Of a DNA stretch of 41,614 nt, positions 8,796 to 16,869 are shown in pieces. A model generated the notes under the pieces. It had not been told where the DNA came from, did no database searches, and was given only the letters and a program-made list of their open reading frames with translations. Position numbers and translations under genes: made by a program. This DNA comes from Enterocloster lavalensis (GTDB lineage: Bacteria > Bacillota > Clostridia > Lachnospirales > Lachnospiraceae): positions 51,446-93,059 of the forward strand of contig NZ_CABJCG010000024.1 in NCBI RefSeq assembly GCF_902364025.1. Reading direction: 5' to 3'. Position 1 is the first letter of the stretch. The number at the start of each line of letters is the position of its first letter.

Positions 8796-8849
8796 GGAAC
8801 GCCGCCCGGGTACTGCGGGGGACGCAGGCGGGCGGGGTTCCTGTTTTTT
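8796..8849 (+). terminator. Terminator after the lipoprotein gene
   Basis: GGAACGCCGCCCG (8796-8808) pairs with CGGGCGGGGTTCC (8829-8841) with one mismatch, followed by TGTTTTTT (8842-8849). Confidence 0.8.
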
Positions 8850-8899
8850 GTGCAGGCAAAGCCGGAAAATTTCCGGGCGGAGAAAAATGCTAAAACCAG

Positions 8900-8928
8900 T
8901 TGCTGAAACCTTCCCATTTCAGTATAAT
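8900..8928 (+). promoter_or_regulatory. Promoter of the LacI-family gene
   Basis: TTGCTG (8900-8905), a 17-bp spacer and TATAAT (8923-8928). The 5' untranslated stretch to 9025 is about 90 nt long. Confidence 0.7.
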
Positions 8929-9024
8929 TAAGGGAAACTACCGGGGCGATGGCAGCCGGCTGACCGGAAGGTCCGCGGCCGGCTCAAAGCCTTCGGGGAC
9001 AACGGAAAGACGGAGTGAAGGAAA

Positions 9025-10011
9025 ATGCCGAGAAAAATCACCATGGCCGATATTGCCGACATGGCGGGAGTCACCAAGAGTACGGTGTCCCGCTATTTTA
9101 ACGGAGGATATGTGAAGGAGTCCACCAGGGAGCGGATTCAGGAGATCACGCGGGAGTACAACTACGAGCCCAATGCGTTTGCGCGCCTGAAAGCCAGAGA
9201 GAGCAATGTGATCGGGGTGGTGGTTCCCACGCTCAACTCCAAGGTGACCAGCCGGGTGGTGACCAGCATCGGCCGGTATCTGCGGGGACAGGGGTACGAG
9301 ACGCTGATCAAGGACTCGGACCACAGCCCGGAGCTGGAGCTGAAAAATATGCAGCGGCTGATGACGCTGAACGTGGACGGCATTCTGGTCAGCGCCATCA
9401 CCATCACGCCGGAGCTGCGGGAAGCCATTGAGAGCTGTCCGGTGCCGGTGGTGGTGCTGGCGCAGGAGTATCCCCAGGGAACCGTGGTGGTGGCCGACGA
9501 CTACGGCGCAGGCAGGGCCATGGGCGCCTACGTGGGGCGGACCAGACCAAGGCGGGTGGGCTATCTGGGAGTGGAGGAGTCCGACCTGGCGGTGGGAATC
9601 AGCCGGCGGCAGGGGGTTTTGGACGGATTGCGGGAGCAGGGCGATCCGGAGGTGGTCGCGCTTCAGGGGGATTACAGCTACGAGAGCGGCCAGCGCATGG
9701 CCGAGGCGGTCCTGGAGAATGGGCCGGTGGACGCCATGATCTGCGCCACGGACCGTCTGGCCTTCGGCGCATATCTGGTGTTGGAGCGGCACGGTCTGCG
9801 GGTGCCCGAGGATGTGTCGGTGGCCGGGTTCGGAGGCTACGACGAGAGCGCGCTGTTAAAGCCTCCGCTGACTACGCTGAAATTTGACTCCTACGCCATG
9901 GGTTATCTGGGGGCGGAGACCGTATTGAAGATGATCCGGGGGGAACCGGTGCCAAAAAAACAGATCGTGGATTACACGTTTATTGAGGGGAAAAGCGTGA
10001 GGGAGAGGTAG
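9025..10011 (+). CDS. scrR: LacI/GalR-family repressor, probable sucrose regulator
   Basis: The protein has 328 residues, typical for LacI. The N-terminal HTH is ITMADIADMAGVTKSTVSRYF and the hinge helix region is YNYEPNAFARLKAR. A periplasmic-binding-protein-like effector domain follows (SNVIGVVVPTLNSKVTSRVV through VPEDVSVAGFGGYDESALLKPPLTTLKFD). The start is ATG 9025, with GGAG at 9012-9015. The gene lies directly upstream of the PTS EIIBCA and GH32 genes, whose promoter carries a perfect LacI-type palindrome, so it is most likely the repressor of sucrose use, released by sucrose-6-phosphate or fructose. The symbol is given by context; the family is certain. Confidence 0.85.
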   Translation: MPRKITMADIADMAGVTKSTVSRYFNGGYVKESTRERIQEITREYNYEPNAFARLKARESNVIGVVVPTLNSKVTSRVVTSIGRYLRGQGYETLIKDSDHSPELELKNMQRLMTLNVDGILVSAITITPELREAIESCPVPVVVLAQEYPQGTVVVADDYGAGRAMGAYVGRTRPRRVGYLGVEESDLAVGISRRQGVLDGLREQGDPEVVALQGDYSYESGQRMAEAVLENGPVDAMICATDRLAFGAYLVLERHGLRVPEDVSVAGFGGYDESALLKPPLTTLKFDSYAMGYLGAETVLKMIRGEPVPKKQIVDYTFIEGKSVRER

Positions 10012-10125
10012 ATTCCCGGGGAGAAATGGAGCGGTACGGGGCAATACGGGAGAAACAACCGGTAGAACAGTAGGAAAACAGTCAAACCGCACGCTTGTTG
10101 GAGAAGAAACGGTGGGAAATAGAAT

Positions 10126-10175
10126 AATCAGCGCTGATTTTGGATAGAATGCACAAAAAACAGCGCTGATTTTTT
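10126..10175 (+). terminator. Terminator after the LacI-family gene
   Basis: AATCAGCGCTG (10126-10136) pairs perfectly with CAGCGCTGATT (10161-10171), followed by TTTTT. The core CAGCGCTG is itself palindromic. A and T tracts flank the hairpin, so it may also work on the other strand. Confidence 0.85.
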
Positions 10176-10184
10176 ACATACGAA

Positions 10185-10261
10185 TATGGCACCGGTGCCA
10201 TAAATAATATTGACAAAATGTCGGCAAAGTTATAATATCTAAGTATGGAACCGATACCGGA
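10185..10261 (+). promoter_or_regulatory. PTS operon promoter with two LacI-type operators
   Basis: The first operator is a perfect 18-bp palindrome, TATGGCACCGGTGCCATA (10185-10202), just upstream of the -35 TTGACA (10210-10215). The -10 is TAATAT (10233-10238, 17-bp spacer) or TATAAT (10231-10236, 15-bp spacer). A second, imperfect site, TATGGAACCGATACCGGA (10244-10261), matches the first at 13 of 18 positions and lies 59 bp downstream, over the transcription start. Binding by the repressor encoded at 9025 is inferred; a CcpA-like protein is an alternative ligand for one of the sites. Confidence 0.85.
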
Positions 10262-10288
10262 AATATTTGAAAGGGGAAGGGAAAAATC

Positions 10289-12349
10289 ATGGATTATGCA
10301 AAAATTGCCAGCCAGGTGATCGAGCTCTCAGGTGGGAAGGGAAATATCCGCTCCGTGGCGCACTGTGCCACACGGCTGCGCCTGCAGCTGAGGAACAATG
10401 ATCTTCGGAACGAGGAGGCCATCAGCGATGTGGAGGGGGTCAAGGGCGTGTTTCTGACACAGTCCCAGTTCCAGATCATTTTTGGGGCGGGCCTTGTGAA
10501 TCTGATCTGCGACGAGGTGCAAAAGCAGCTGGGAACTGTGCAGGAGAGCCGGGAGGAAGAACCGGAGGAGAAGGGGAACGCGGTGCAGCGGTTTATCAAG
10601 ATGCTCAGCGACATTTTTGTCCCCATTATCCCGGCCATTGTGGCGGGCGGTCTGCTGATGGGATTGAACAACCTGCTGACCTCCCCGTTAATCGGAGGGC
10701 AATCTCTGATTGAGCTTTACCCCCAGTGGCAGGGGCTGGCCTCGGCAATCAATACATTTGCCAACGCGCCCTTTACGTTCCTGCCCGTGCTGATCGGCTT
10801 CAGCGCCACGAAGAAGTTCGGCGGGAACCCGTTTCTGGGCGCGGCGATGGGTATGATTATGGTCCACCCCGATCTGCTGAATGCTTACCAGATCGGAGTG
10901 GCACAGGCGCCGGTCTGGAATATCTTCGGATTTGAGATCGCGGCCATCGGCTACCAGGGAACCGTGCTGCCGGTGTTGGCGGTGGCCTGGATTCTGGCAA
11001 CCATTGAGAAACGGCTGCACAAGGTGACGCCCACCTGGCTGGACAATCTGACCACGCCGCTGCTGTCCATTTTGATCACTTCCTTTATGACATTTATCTT
11101 TGTAGGCCCCATCCTGCGTCAGGCCGGAAACCTGCTGGCGGCGGGGATTACCTGGACCTACAACACGCTGGGCCCGGTGGGCGGCGCGCTGTTCGGCTTC
11201 GTCTATGCGCCCATCACCATGACCGGCATGCATCACAGCTTTATTGCCATTGAAACCCAGCTTCTGGCGAACAGCGCCCAGACTGGCGGCAGCTTTATCT
11301 TCTCCACCGCCAGCATGAACAACGTGGCCCAGGGCGCGGCGGTGCTGGCCGTGCTGCTGATGACAAAGAATGAAAAGATCAAGTCCATCTGTTCCGCCTC
11401 CGGCATTTCCGCCCTGTTGGGAATTACAGAACCCGCCATGTTCGGTGTGACGCTGAAATTAAAGTATCCCTTCTACGCGGCTATGACCGGCTCTGCGGTG
11501 GGCAGCGCCTACCTGGCGGGAACCAGGACATTGGCCCAGGCCCTGGGAGCGGCCGGACTGCCCGGCTTTATCTCCATGAAGCCGGACCACTATCTGAATT
11601 TTGCCATCGGCCTGGCGCTGTCCATGGCGGTATCCTTTGGGCTGACCATCGTGTTCTGGAAAAAATTCGGGCTGGAGCGGCAGGACGGAACCGGGAAACA
11701 GGCGGTGGGGGAGACTGGAACAGAAGGCGCGGCGGCAGTTGCAGTGGGAACGGTCGAGGTAGAAGGCGCGGCAGTAGCGGCGGGAACGGTCGAGGCAGAA
11801 GGCGCGGCAGTAGCGGCGAGAACGGTCAAGGCGGAAGGTACAGCTATTGCAGAGCGCGCGGTTGAACCGGAGTCACCAGCGGGACCGGAGCGCACCCTGG
11901 TCCAGTTCTACTCCCCCATGAACGGGCGCATTCTGCCGGTATCCCAGTCCGCGGACGAGATGTTCGCTTCCCGGGCGTTGGGCGACGGCATCGCGGTGGA
12001 CCCGGCGGACGGATTGGTGTGCGCGCCCTGCGACGGCACGGTGACGATGATTTTTCCCACCGGGCATGCCATGGGGATCGCCTCCGACTCCGGGTTTGAG
12101 GTGCTGATCCACGCCGGGATCGACACGGTCAAGCTGAACGGCGAGGGATTTGAAGTGTTTGTGGAACAGGGAAAGCATGTGAAGAAGGGCGACAGACTGC
12201 TGCGCATGGATCTGGATTTTATCCGCAGTCAGGGATTAAACCCTCAGACCATGATGATTTTCACGGAGGGAGCGGCGCTCGGGGTGGAGGTATTCCCCGC
12301 GGAGAGCGGCGGAGTGGACCACAGGGCAGTAGAAGTCAGACGAAAATAG
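10289..12349 (+). CDS. scrA: PTS sugar permease EIIBCA, sucrose/beta-glucoside type
   Basis: The protein has 686 residues and three domains in order. EIIB (1-85) carries the phosphorylated Cys26 in HCATRLRL. EIIC (about 105-470) has many TM segments and the substrate-site region MTGMHHSFIAIE. EIIA (about 540-680) carries the phosphorylated His608 in LIHAGIDTVKL. A low-complexity Ala/Glu/Val linker with 12-residue repeats joins EIIC to EIIA. The enzyme imports and phosphorylates a disaccharide. The GH32 hydrolase 18 nt downstream and the LacI repressor upstream make sucrose the best guess; trehalose or beta-glucosides are alternatives for the family. SD AAGGGGAAGG precedes ATG 10289. Confidence 0.88.
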   Translation: MDYAKIASQVIELSGGKGNIRSVAHCATRLRLQLRNNDLRNEEAISDVEGVKGVFLTQSQFQIIFGAGLVNLICDEVQKQLGTVQESREEEPEEKGNAVQRFIKMLSDIFVPIIPAIVAGGLLMGLNNLLTSPLIGGQSLIELYPQWQGLASAINTFANAPFTFLPVLIGFSATKKFGGNPFLGAAMGMIMVHPDLLNAYQIGVAQAPVWNIFGFEIAAIGYQGTVLPVLAVAWILATIEKRLHKVTPTWLDNLTTPLLSILITSFMTFIFVGPILRQAGNLLAAGITWTYNTLGPVGGALFGFVYAPITMTGMHHSFIAIETQLLANSAQTGGSFIFSTASMNNVAQGAAVLAVLLMTKNEKIKSICSASGISALLGITEPAMFGVTLKLKYPFYAAMTGSAVGSAYLAGTRTLAQALGAAGLPGFISMKPDHYLNFAIGLALSMAVSFGLTIVFWKKFGLERQDGTGKQAVGETGTEGAAAVAVGTVEVEGAAVAAGTVEAEGAAVAARTVKAEGTAIAERAVEPESPAGPERTLVQFYSPMNGRILPVSQSADEMFASRALGDGIAVDPADGLVCAPCDGTVTMIFPTGHAMGIASDSGFEVLIHAGIDTVKLNGEGFEVFVEQGKHVKKGDRLLRMDLDFIRSQGLNPQTMMIFTEGAALGVEVFPAESGGVDHRAVEVRRK
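11747..11854 (+). repeat. 36-nt in-frame minisatellite in the EIIC-EIIA linker
   Basis: Three tandem units of 36 nt (11747-11782, 11783-11818, 11819-11854) encode GTVEVEGAAVAA, GTVEAEGAAVAA and RTVKAEGTAIAE (residues 487-522). Partial, more diverged units flank them. The repeat is in frame and lengthens a flexible linker between two PTS domains. Confidence 0.85.
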
Positions 12350-12367
12350 CGGTGGGAGGAATTGGTT

Positions 12368-13816
12368 GTGAAGAAATATCAGAAGGTATACCGGGAAATG
12401 TATGAACAGTGGCACCGGGAGAATCAGGCGTACCGGGAACAGGTGGCGGCGGATGAGAACCGTCTGGCCTACCACCTGATGCCGGAAACCGGGTGGCTCA
12501 ACGACCCCAACGGGCTGTGCCAGGTGAACGGAGTTTACCACATTTACTACCAATACACGCCCTTTGAACCCACCGGAGAAATAAAGCTGTGGGGCCATTG
12601 CACCACGCGGGATTTTGTGCATTACCAGCAGTGTGAACCCGCGGTGTACCCGGACCAGGATTTTGACGCCCACGGCGTGTACTCCGGCTCCGCTTTCGTG
12701 GAAAACGGGCTGATCCACTATTTTTACACCGGAAATGTGAAATATTTCGACCGGGACGACTACGATTATATTCTCACCGGCCGCGGCAGCAACACGATCC
12801 ACATGACGAGCCGGGATGGCTTCCATTTTTCGGAAAAAGAACTGCTGCTGACGAACTGGGACTATCCGGCGGATATGAGCGGGCATGTGCGGGATCCCAA
12901 GGTGATCCGGCGCGCAGACGGGTATTATATGGTGCTGGGCGCCCGGGATATAGCAGGGAAAGGGCTGGTGCTGGTATACCGGTCCGAGGATTTAACCGGC
13001 TGGCAATACCATGGCCGGATCACCACCCGGGAAGCCTTCGGCTACATGTGGGAGTGCCCGGACCTGTTCGTCCTGGACGGCAGGCTCTGCCTGATCTGCT
13101 GTCCCCAGGGCGTGCCGCAGCGGGGCGTGGATTTTGCCAATGTGCATCAGTGCACGGCGGTTATGCTGGATTACGATTTCGCGCCGGGGGAGTATATTCT
13201 GGAAGATATGGCGAAGGTTCGAATGGTGGACCGGGGCTTTGATTTCTACGCGCCCCAGACCTTTGAGGACGAAGGCGGGCGGCGCATCCTGATCGGCTGG
13301 ATGGGAATTCCGGACCCGGATTATACCAACCCCACCGTGGAGGCCGGTTGGCAGCATGCGCTGACGCTGCCGAGGGAGCTGCATATAGCGGACGGCCGGT
13401 TAGTCCAGACGCCCTTAAAGGAGCTTCAGGCGCTGAGGCGAAACCGCCGTGTCCTGGAGGCGGAGAGCCTGAATCAGGCAGGTGAGCGCGGTTTGGTTTA
13501 CGAGCTGGAGGCGGAGTTTGACCATTGCCGTTCCATGACCATGACGCTGCGCAACGGTGTGACGCTGGAGTGGAAGGAGGGGCTGCTGACCCTGGACCTG
13601 GGGGCCTGCGGCAGCGGAAGGACCAGCCGCAGCGTGGAGCTTGACCGCCTGGATCATTTGCAGATATTCTCCGACACCTCGTCCCTGGAAGTGTTTGTGA
13701 ACGGAGGCAGTGAAGTATTCACCACGCGGGTTTACGGCCGTGAGGGTGGCATCCGCCTGGAAGGCTGCAACGCCCGGGTGACGCTGTACGATCTGGAAGG
13801 GGTTTGCTGGTGCTGA
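12368..13816 (+). CDS. scrB: GH32 sucrose-6-phosphate hydrolase (invertase family)
   Basis: The protein has 482 residues. All GH32 motifs are present: WLNDPNG with nucleophile Asp46, a transition-state stabiliser Asp176 in VRDPKV, and the acid/base Glu229 in WECPDLF. A beta-propeller is followed by the C-terminal beta-sandwich ending in EVFVNGGSEVFTTRVY. There is no signal peptide, so it acts in the cytoplasm on the phosphorylated sugar delivered by the PTS permease. I start at GTG 12368 because GGGAGGA (12354-12360) is 7 nt upstream; the TTG at 12362 is too close to it. It is co-transcribed with the permease gene. Confidence 0.92.
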   Translation: MKKYQKVYREMYEQWHRENQAYREQVAADENRLAYHLMPETGWLNDPNGLCQVNGVYHIYYQYTPFEPTGEIKLWGHCTTRDFVHYQQCEPAVYPDQDFDAHGVYSGSAFVENGLIHYFYTGNVKYFDRDDYDYILTGRGSNTIHMTSRDGFHFSEKELLLTNWDYPADMSGHVRDPKVIRRADGYYMVLGARDIAGKGLVLVYRSEDLTGWQYHGRITTREAFGYMWECPDLFVLDGRLCLICCPQGVPQRGVDFANVHQCTAVMLDYDFAPGEYILEDMAKVRMVDRGFDFYAPQTFEDEGGRRILIGWMGIPDPDYTNPTVEAGWQHALTLPRELHIADGRLVQTPLKELQALRRNRRVLEAESLNQAGERGLVYELEAEFDHCRSMTMTLRNGVTLEWKEGLLTLDLGACGSGRTSRSVELDRLDHLQIFSDTSSLEVFVNGGSEVFTTRVYGREGGIRLEGCNARVTLYDLEGVCWC

Positions 13817-13823
13817 TGTGAGG

Positions 13824-13868
13824 AAGCCGGGCGGCGATGAGGGGAACCCTTTGCGCAGTCCGGCTTTT
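13824..13868 (+). terminator. Possible terminator after scrB
   Basis: AAGCCGG (13824-13830) and CCGGCTT (13860-13866) bracket a smaller AGGG/CCCT hairpin, followed by a short TTTT. The region up to 13925 is rich in further GGTCCGG-type inverted repeats. Weak. Confidence 0.4.
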
Positions 13869-13939
13869 ACGGTCGGCCTCCTTCGGACCGGCCTTCCCGG
13901 GTCCGGTTTCCGTAGGTCCGTCTGCCCAAAATCCTGTGA

Positions 13940-13968
13940 TTGACACACTTTTGCCCGGGTGTTATACT
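13940..13968 (+). promoter_or_regulatory. Consensus promoter of the first MarR gene
   Basis: TTGACA (13940-13945), a 17-bp spacer and TATACT (13963-13968), followed by an untranslated leader of about 45 nt. Confidence 0.85.
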
Positions 13969-14019
13969 CAGATTCAGAACAAAACAAGACACGCGGATCG
14001 ATCGGGAGGTGAATCAGGA

Positions 14020-14448
14020 ATGTTCCAGTTGGAAGATTGCATTGCCTATATTACGAGCAGGGGGGCCAAGACCCTGGCGGAACGCCTGGAGGACCGGTTT
14101 ACCGGCAGTGGGGTCAGCCGGGTGCAGTGGATCGCCATGTATTACGTGGACCGGTGCCCGTCCATTACCCAGAAGCAGCTGGCGGAGCGGATGAACTCAA
14201 AGGAATCCACGGTGGTACGCCTTCTGGACCGGATGGAGAAGGAGAACATGGTGCGCAGGGTCTGCTGCCAGGACGACCGGAGGGTCCGGTATCTGGAGAT
14301 GACGCCGGAGGGCAGGGAGCTTTACGAAAAGCTGTCCCAGCGGGCGGAACAGTTCAAGGACGACGCCATCCGGGGGATCAGTGAGGAGAAGCTGGAGGTA
14401 TTTAAAGAAGTTCTGAATCAAATGCTTGCCAACACGGAAGAGGGTTGA
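14020..14448 (+). CDS. MarR-family transcriptional regulator
   Basis: The protein has 142 residues, with the winged-helix core ITQKQLAERMNSKESTVVRLLDRMEKENMVRRV and the wing QDDRRVRYLEMTPEGRELYEKL. The ATG at 14020 has GGGAGGTG 8 nt upstream; the open frame continues upstream to 13837, but that part runs through the promoter and is not translated. It ends over the -35 of the next promoter, which carries two AT-rich palindromes, so control of the downstream CMD-like gene (and itself) is likely. The inducer is unknown. Confidence 0.9.
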   Translation: MFQLEDCIAYITSRGAKTLAERLEDRFTGSGVSRVQWIAMYYVDRCPSITQKQLAERMNSKESTVVRLLDRMEKENMVRRVCCQDDRRVRYLEMTPEGRELYEKLSQRAEQFKDDAIRGISEEKLEVFKEVLNQMLANTEEG

Positions 14449-14507
14449 CAGACCGCGTTTTCCGTGTTATATTATTATCATAATACTTGTATTGCTAATT
14501 ATTAGCG
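14445..14507 (+). promoter_or_regulatory. Promoter with two palindromes upstream of the CMD-like gene
   Basis: TTGACA (14445-14450) overlaps the MarR stop codon; after 17 bp comes TATATT (14468-14473). Two perfect AT-rich palindromes follow: TATTAT-C-ATAATA (14473-14485) and GCTAAT-T-ATTAGC (14494-14506). They lie on the -10 and in the early transcribed region, fitting MarR-type operators. Confidence 0.75.
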
Positions 14508-14546
14508 TTACAAGAAAATGCAAAATTCGATTTGGAGGGCTAAAAT

Positions 14547-14897
14547 ATGAAAGATGTAAGAACAATGCTGAATGATTTTGTCGGTGGTCTGGGGAAACTG
14601 GGCGAAACCAATGAGGCGCATGTCCAGGCGTTTATGAATCTGCTGGGAACCAACTACGCGGAGGGCGCTCTTTCGGTTAAGACAAAAGAGCTGATCAGCG
14701 TGGCCATCGGCGCGTACAACCGCTGCGAATACTGCATCGTTTATCATGTGTACAAAGCGTACGAGGCAGGAGCCACCAGGGAAGAGATTATCGAGGCTGC
14801 CATGATCGCAGTTGCATTCGGCGGCGGACCCAGCATGGCGTATTCCGTTACCACTCTGATGGATGCGGTCAATGAGTTCGAGCACGATTTTGATTGA
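14547..14897 (+). CDS. Carboxymuconolactone decarboxylase/AhpD-like protein
   Basis: The protein has 116 residues, the usual size of the small CMD family. It has the AhpD-type redox signature RCEYCIVYHVYKAYEAGATREEI, in which Cys-x-x-Cys and a following His form a peroxide-reducing site in studied members. SD GGAGGG is 7 nt before ATG 14547. It is preceded by a MarR gene and palindromic operators, and a terminator follows. The lipoamide-dependent enzymes downstream (dihydrolipoyl dehydrogenase and lipoate ligase) are suggestive because AhpD is recycled through lipoylated proteins in Mycobacterium. A direct link here is inference. Confidence 0.85.
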   Translation: MKDVRTMLNDFVGGLGKLGETNEAHVQAFMNLLGTNYAEGALSVKTKELISVAIGAYNRCEYCIVYHVYKAYEAGATREEIIEAAMIAVAFGGGPSMAYSVTTLMDAVNEFEHDFD

Positions 14898-14922
14898 AGG
14901 TAATCGGGGAATTTGAGGACAG

Positions 14923-14963
14923 AGGACGGCTGTGCGGGAGGGACTTTCGCGGCCGTCCTTTTT
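14923..14963 (+). terminator. Terminator after the CMD-like gene
   Basis: AGGACGGC (14923-14930) pairs with GCCGTCCT (14952-14959), followed by TTTTT. The remaining 90 nt before the next gene show a GCCGG/CCGGC hairpin but no clear promoter. Confidence 0.8.
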
Positions 14964-15051
14964 CCCTGTCGCGGGGAACAAAACGGCGCCGGTATTGTGC
15001 CGGTTCAGATATCCGGCATTGTACGCAAACACAACATTTGGAGGGAAGAAG

Positions 15052-16869
15052 ATGGATTTACAATTTAAGGCCGCGGACAGCAGTAAGCGCTATAAGATTA
15101 CGAAGATTTATGTGCCGGAGGGCGGAAGCTTTCAGGCCGGTGCTCCTCTTTTGAAAGCGGAGAGCGGGAAAATGAACACGGTGGTCAAGGCGGAACAGGC
15201 GGGAACGCTGAAAAAGCTTCTGGTGAAGGAGGGACAGGAGATCGGCAGCGGGGAGATTTTTGCCCAGGCGGAGTACGCGGCCGGGACTTCAGCGGCGGGC
15301 GGCCAGCCTGATACGGCCAGCGTTTCCGCGGCGGGCGGCCAGCGCGATACGGCCGGGACTTCTGCGGCAGGCGGCCAGCGCGATTCGGCCGGAACTTCCG
15401 CGGCCGCCAGCCAGCGCGACGCGGCCAAGGCTTCCCCGAATCCTGCACTCTCCCTGTTCGGCAAAAAAGAGGAACTGTCCTGCGAGATCGCCGTGGTGGG
15501 CGCGGGCCCGGGCGGTTACGAGGCGGCCATCTACGCGGCCAAGCAGGGCAAGGACGTGATCCTCATCGAGAAAAGCAAGGTTGGGGGAACCTGTCTGAAC
15601 GTGGGCTGCATTCCCACCAAGGCGATTGTCAACAGCGCGGAAAAATACCACATGCTTTCCGGCCTGGAGGACATCGGCGTGAGCTGCGGCCAGGCATCCT
15701 TTGACATGCACCGGGTGATTGGCCACAAAAACCAGGTGGTGGAGCAGCTGCGGGGCGGAATTGAGTCGCTGCTGGAGGCGAACGGCGTGCGTCTGGTCCG
15801 GGGAACGGCGGCATTTCAGGGACCTAAGGAACTGTTGGTGTCCCAGGGATTAAACCGCACAACAGTCAAGGCGCAGCATGTGATCATTGCCACCGGCTCG
15901 CGCATCGCGGACCTTCCCATCCCGGGCATCCACGGCCGCAATGTGCTCAATTCCACCACGGCGCTGGATCTGGAGGAGGATTTCGATTCCATCGCTATCG
16001 TGGGAGGCGGCGTGATCGGAATGGAATTTGCCGGAATTTACGCATCCCTGGGCAAGCGGGTTCATGTGCTGGAGTATGAGAAGCAGATTCTGCCCACCAC
16101 GGACCCGGATCTGGTGGAGGTGCTGACGGAAGATTTGAAGGGCCAGGTGGACATCCGCACCGGAGTCCGGGTTCAGGAGATTCGTGAGAGCGAGAATGGG
16201 CAGTGCATTGTGGCGTTTGAGTCCGGCGGCCGCACGAAATATCTGGTTGCAGACAAGGTGCTGGTTGCGGTTGGCCGCTCGGCCAATTTGGACGGCCTGA
16301 AGCTGGAGAAGGCCGGGGTGGAGCTGACGGAAAATAAACGCTCCATCGCGGTGAACGGCTCCATGGAGACCAGCGTTCCCGGTATTTACGCCATCGGAGA
16401 CGTCACCGGGAAAATCCAGCTGGCCCATGCGGCTTCCCACCAGGGGCTGGTTGCGGTGGACTGCATTTTGGGAAAAGACAGGTCCATGGAGTATGATTTC
16501 ATCCCCTCAGTGATCTTCTCCAGAGTGGAGATCGCCACAGTGGGGCGGACGGAGCGGGAGTTAAAACAGGCGGGTATCGCCTGTAACGTGAGCCGCTTCC
16601 CCTTCGCGGCCAACGGCAAGGCCCTGACCATGGAGGAGGGCCGGGGATTTGTTAAACTGATCGCCCGGGAGGAGGACGGAAAGCTGGTGGGCGCCGCCGT
16701 GGCTGGGCCGGATGCCAGCAATCTGATCTCTGTTCTGACGCTGGCGCTCACAAACGGCCTGACCCCGGAGGCGATCATTTCCACCGTATTTCCCCATCCC
16801 ACGCTGGGCGAGGTGATCCACGAGGCGGCGCTGGGGCTCACGGTGGGAGCCATCCATTACCATGAATAG
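15052..16869 (+). CDS. lpdA: Dihydrolipoyl dehydrogenase with N-terminal lipoyl-like domain
   Basis: The protein has 605 residues, about 140 longer than plain E3. Residues 1-75 form a biotinyl/lipoyl domain with Lys40 in ESGKMNT as the likely carrier lysine. A repeated Ala/Gly/Gln linker (78-125) follows. The E3 part has FAD motif GAGPGG, the redox pair Cys181/Cys186 in GGTCLNVGCIPTKA, the NAD motif GGGVIGME and the C-terminal HPTLGEVIHE with catalytic His-Glu. It reoxidises dihydrolipoyl groups with NAD. ATG 15052 has GGAGGGA 5 nt upstream; the frame is open further up but without a good start. It overlaps the lipoate ligase gene by 8 nt, which could charge the attached domain. Confidence 0.92.
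   Translation: MDLQFKAADSSKRYKITKIYVPEGGSFQAGAPLLKAESGKMNTVVKAEQAGTLKKLLVKEGQEIGSGEIFAQAEYAAGTSAAGGQPDTASVSAAGGQRDTAGTSAAGGQRDSAGTSAAASQRDAAKASPNPALSLFGKKEELSCEIAVVGAGPGGYEAAIYAAKQGKDVILIEKSKVGGTCLNVGCIPTKAIVNSAEKYHMLSGLEDIGVSCGQASFDMHRVIGHKNQVVEQLRGGIESLLEANGVRLVRGTAAFQGPKELLVSQGLNRTTVKAQHVIIATGSRIADLPIPGIHGRNVLNSTTALDLEEDFDSIAIVGGGVIGMEFAGIYASLGKRVHVLEYEKQILPTTDPDLVEVLTEDLKGQVDIRTGVRVQEIRESENGQCIVAFESGGRTKYLVADKVLVAVGRSANLDGLKLEKAGVELTENKRSIAVNGSMETSVPGIYAIGDVTGKIQLAHAASHQGLVAVDCILGKDRSMEYDFIPSVIFSRVEIATVGRTERELKQAGIACNVSRFPFAANGKALTMEEGRGFVKLIAREEDGKLVGAAVAGPDASNLISVLTLALTNGLTPEAIISTVFPHPTLGEVIHEAALGLTVGAIHYHE
15283..15426 (+). repeat. Four 36-nt tandem units encoding the Lpd linker
   Basis: Four in-frame units (15283-15318, 15319-15354, 15355-15390, 15391-15426) encode GTSAAGGQPDTA, SVSAAGGQRDTA, GTSAAGGQRDSA and GTSAAASQRDAA. 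The last unit is the most diverged. They form the flexible swinging arm between the lipoyl-like domain and E3. Confidence 0.9.
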
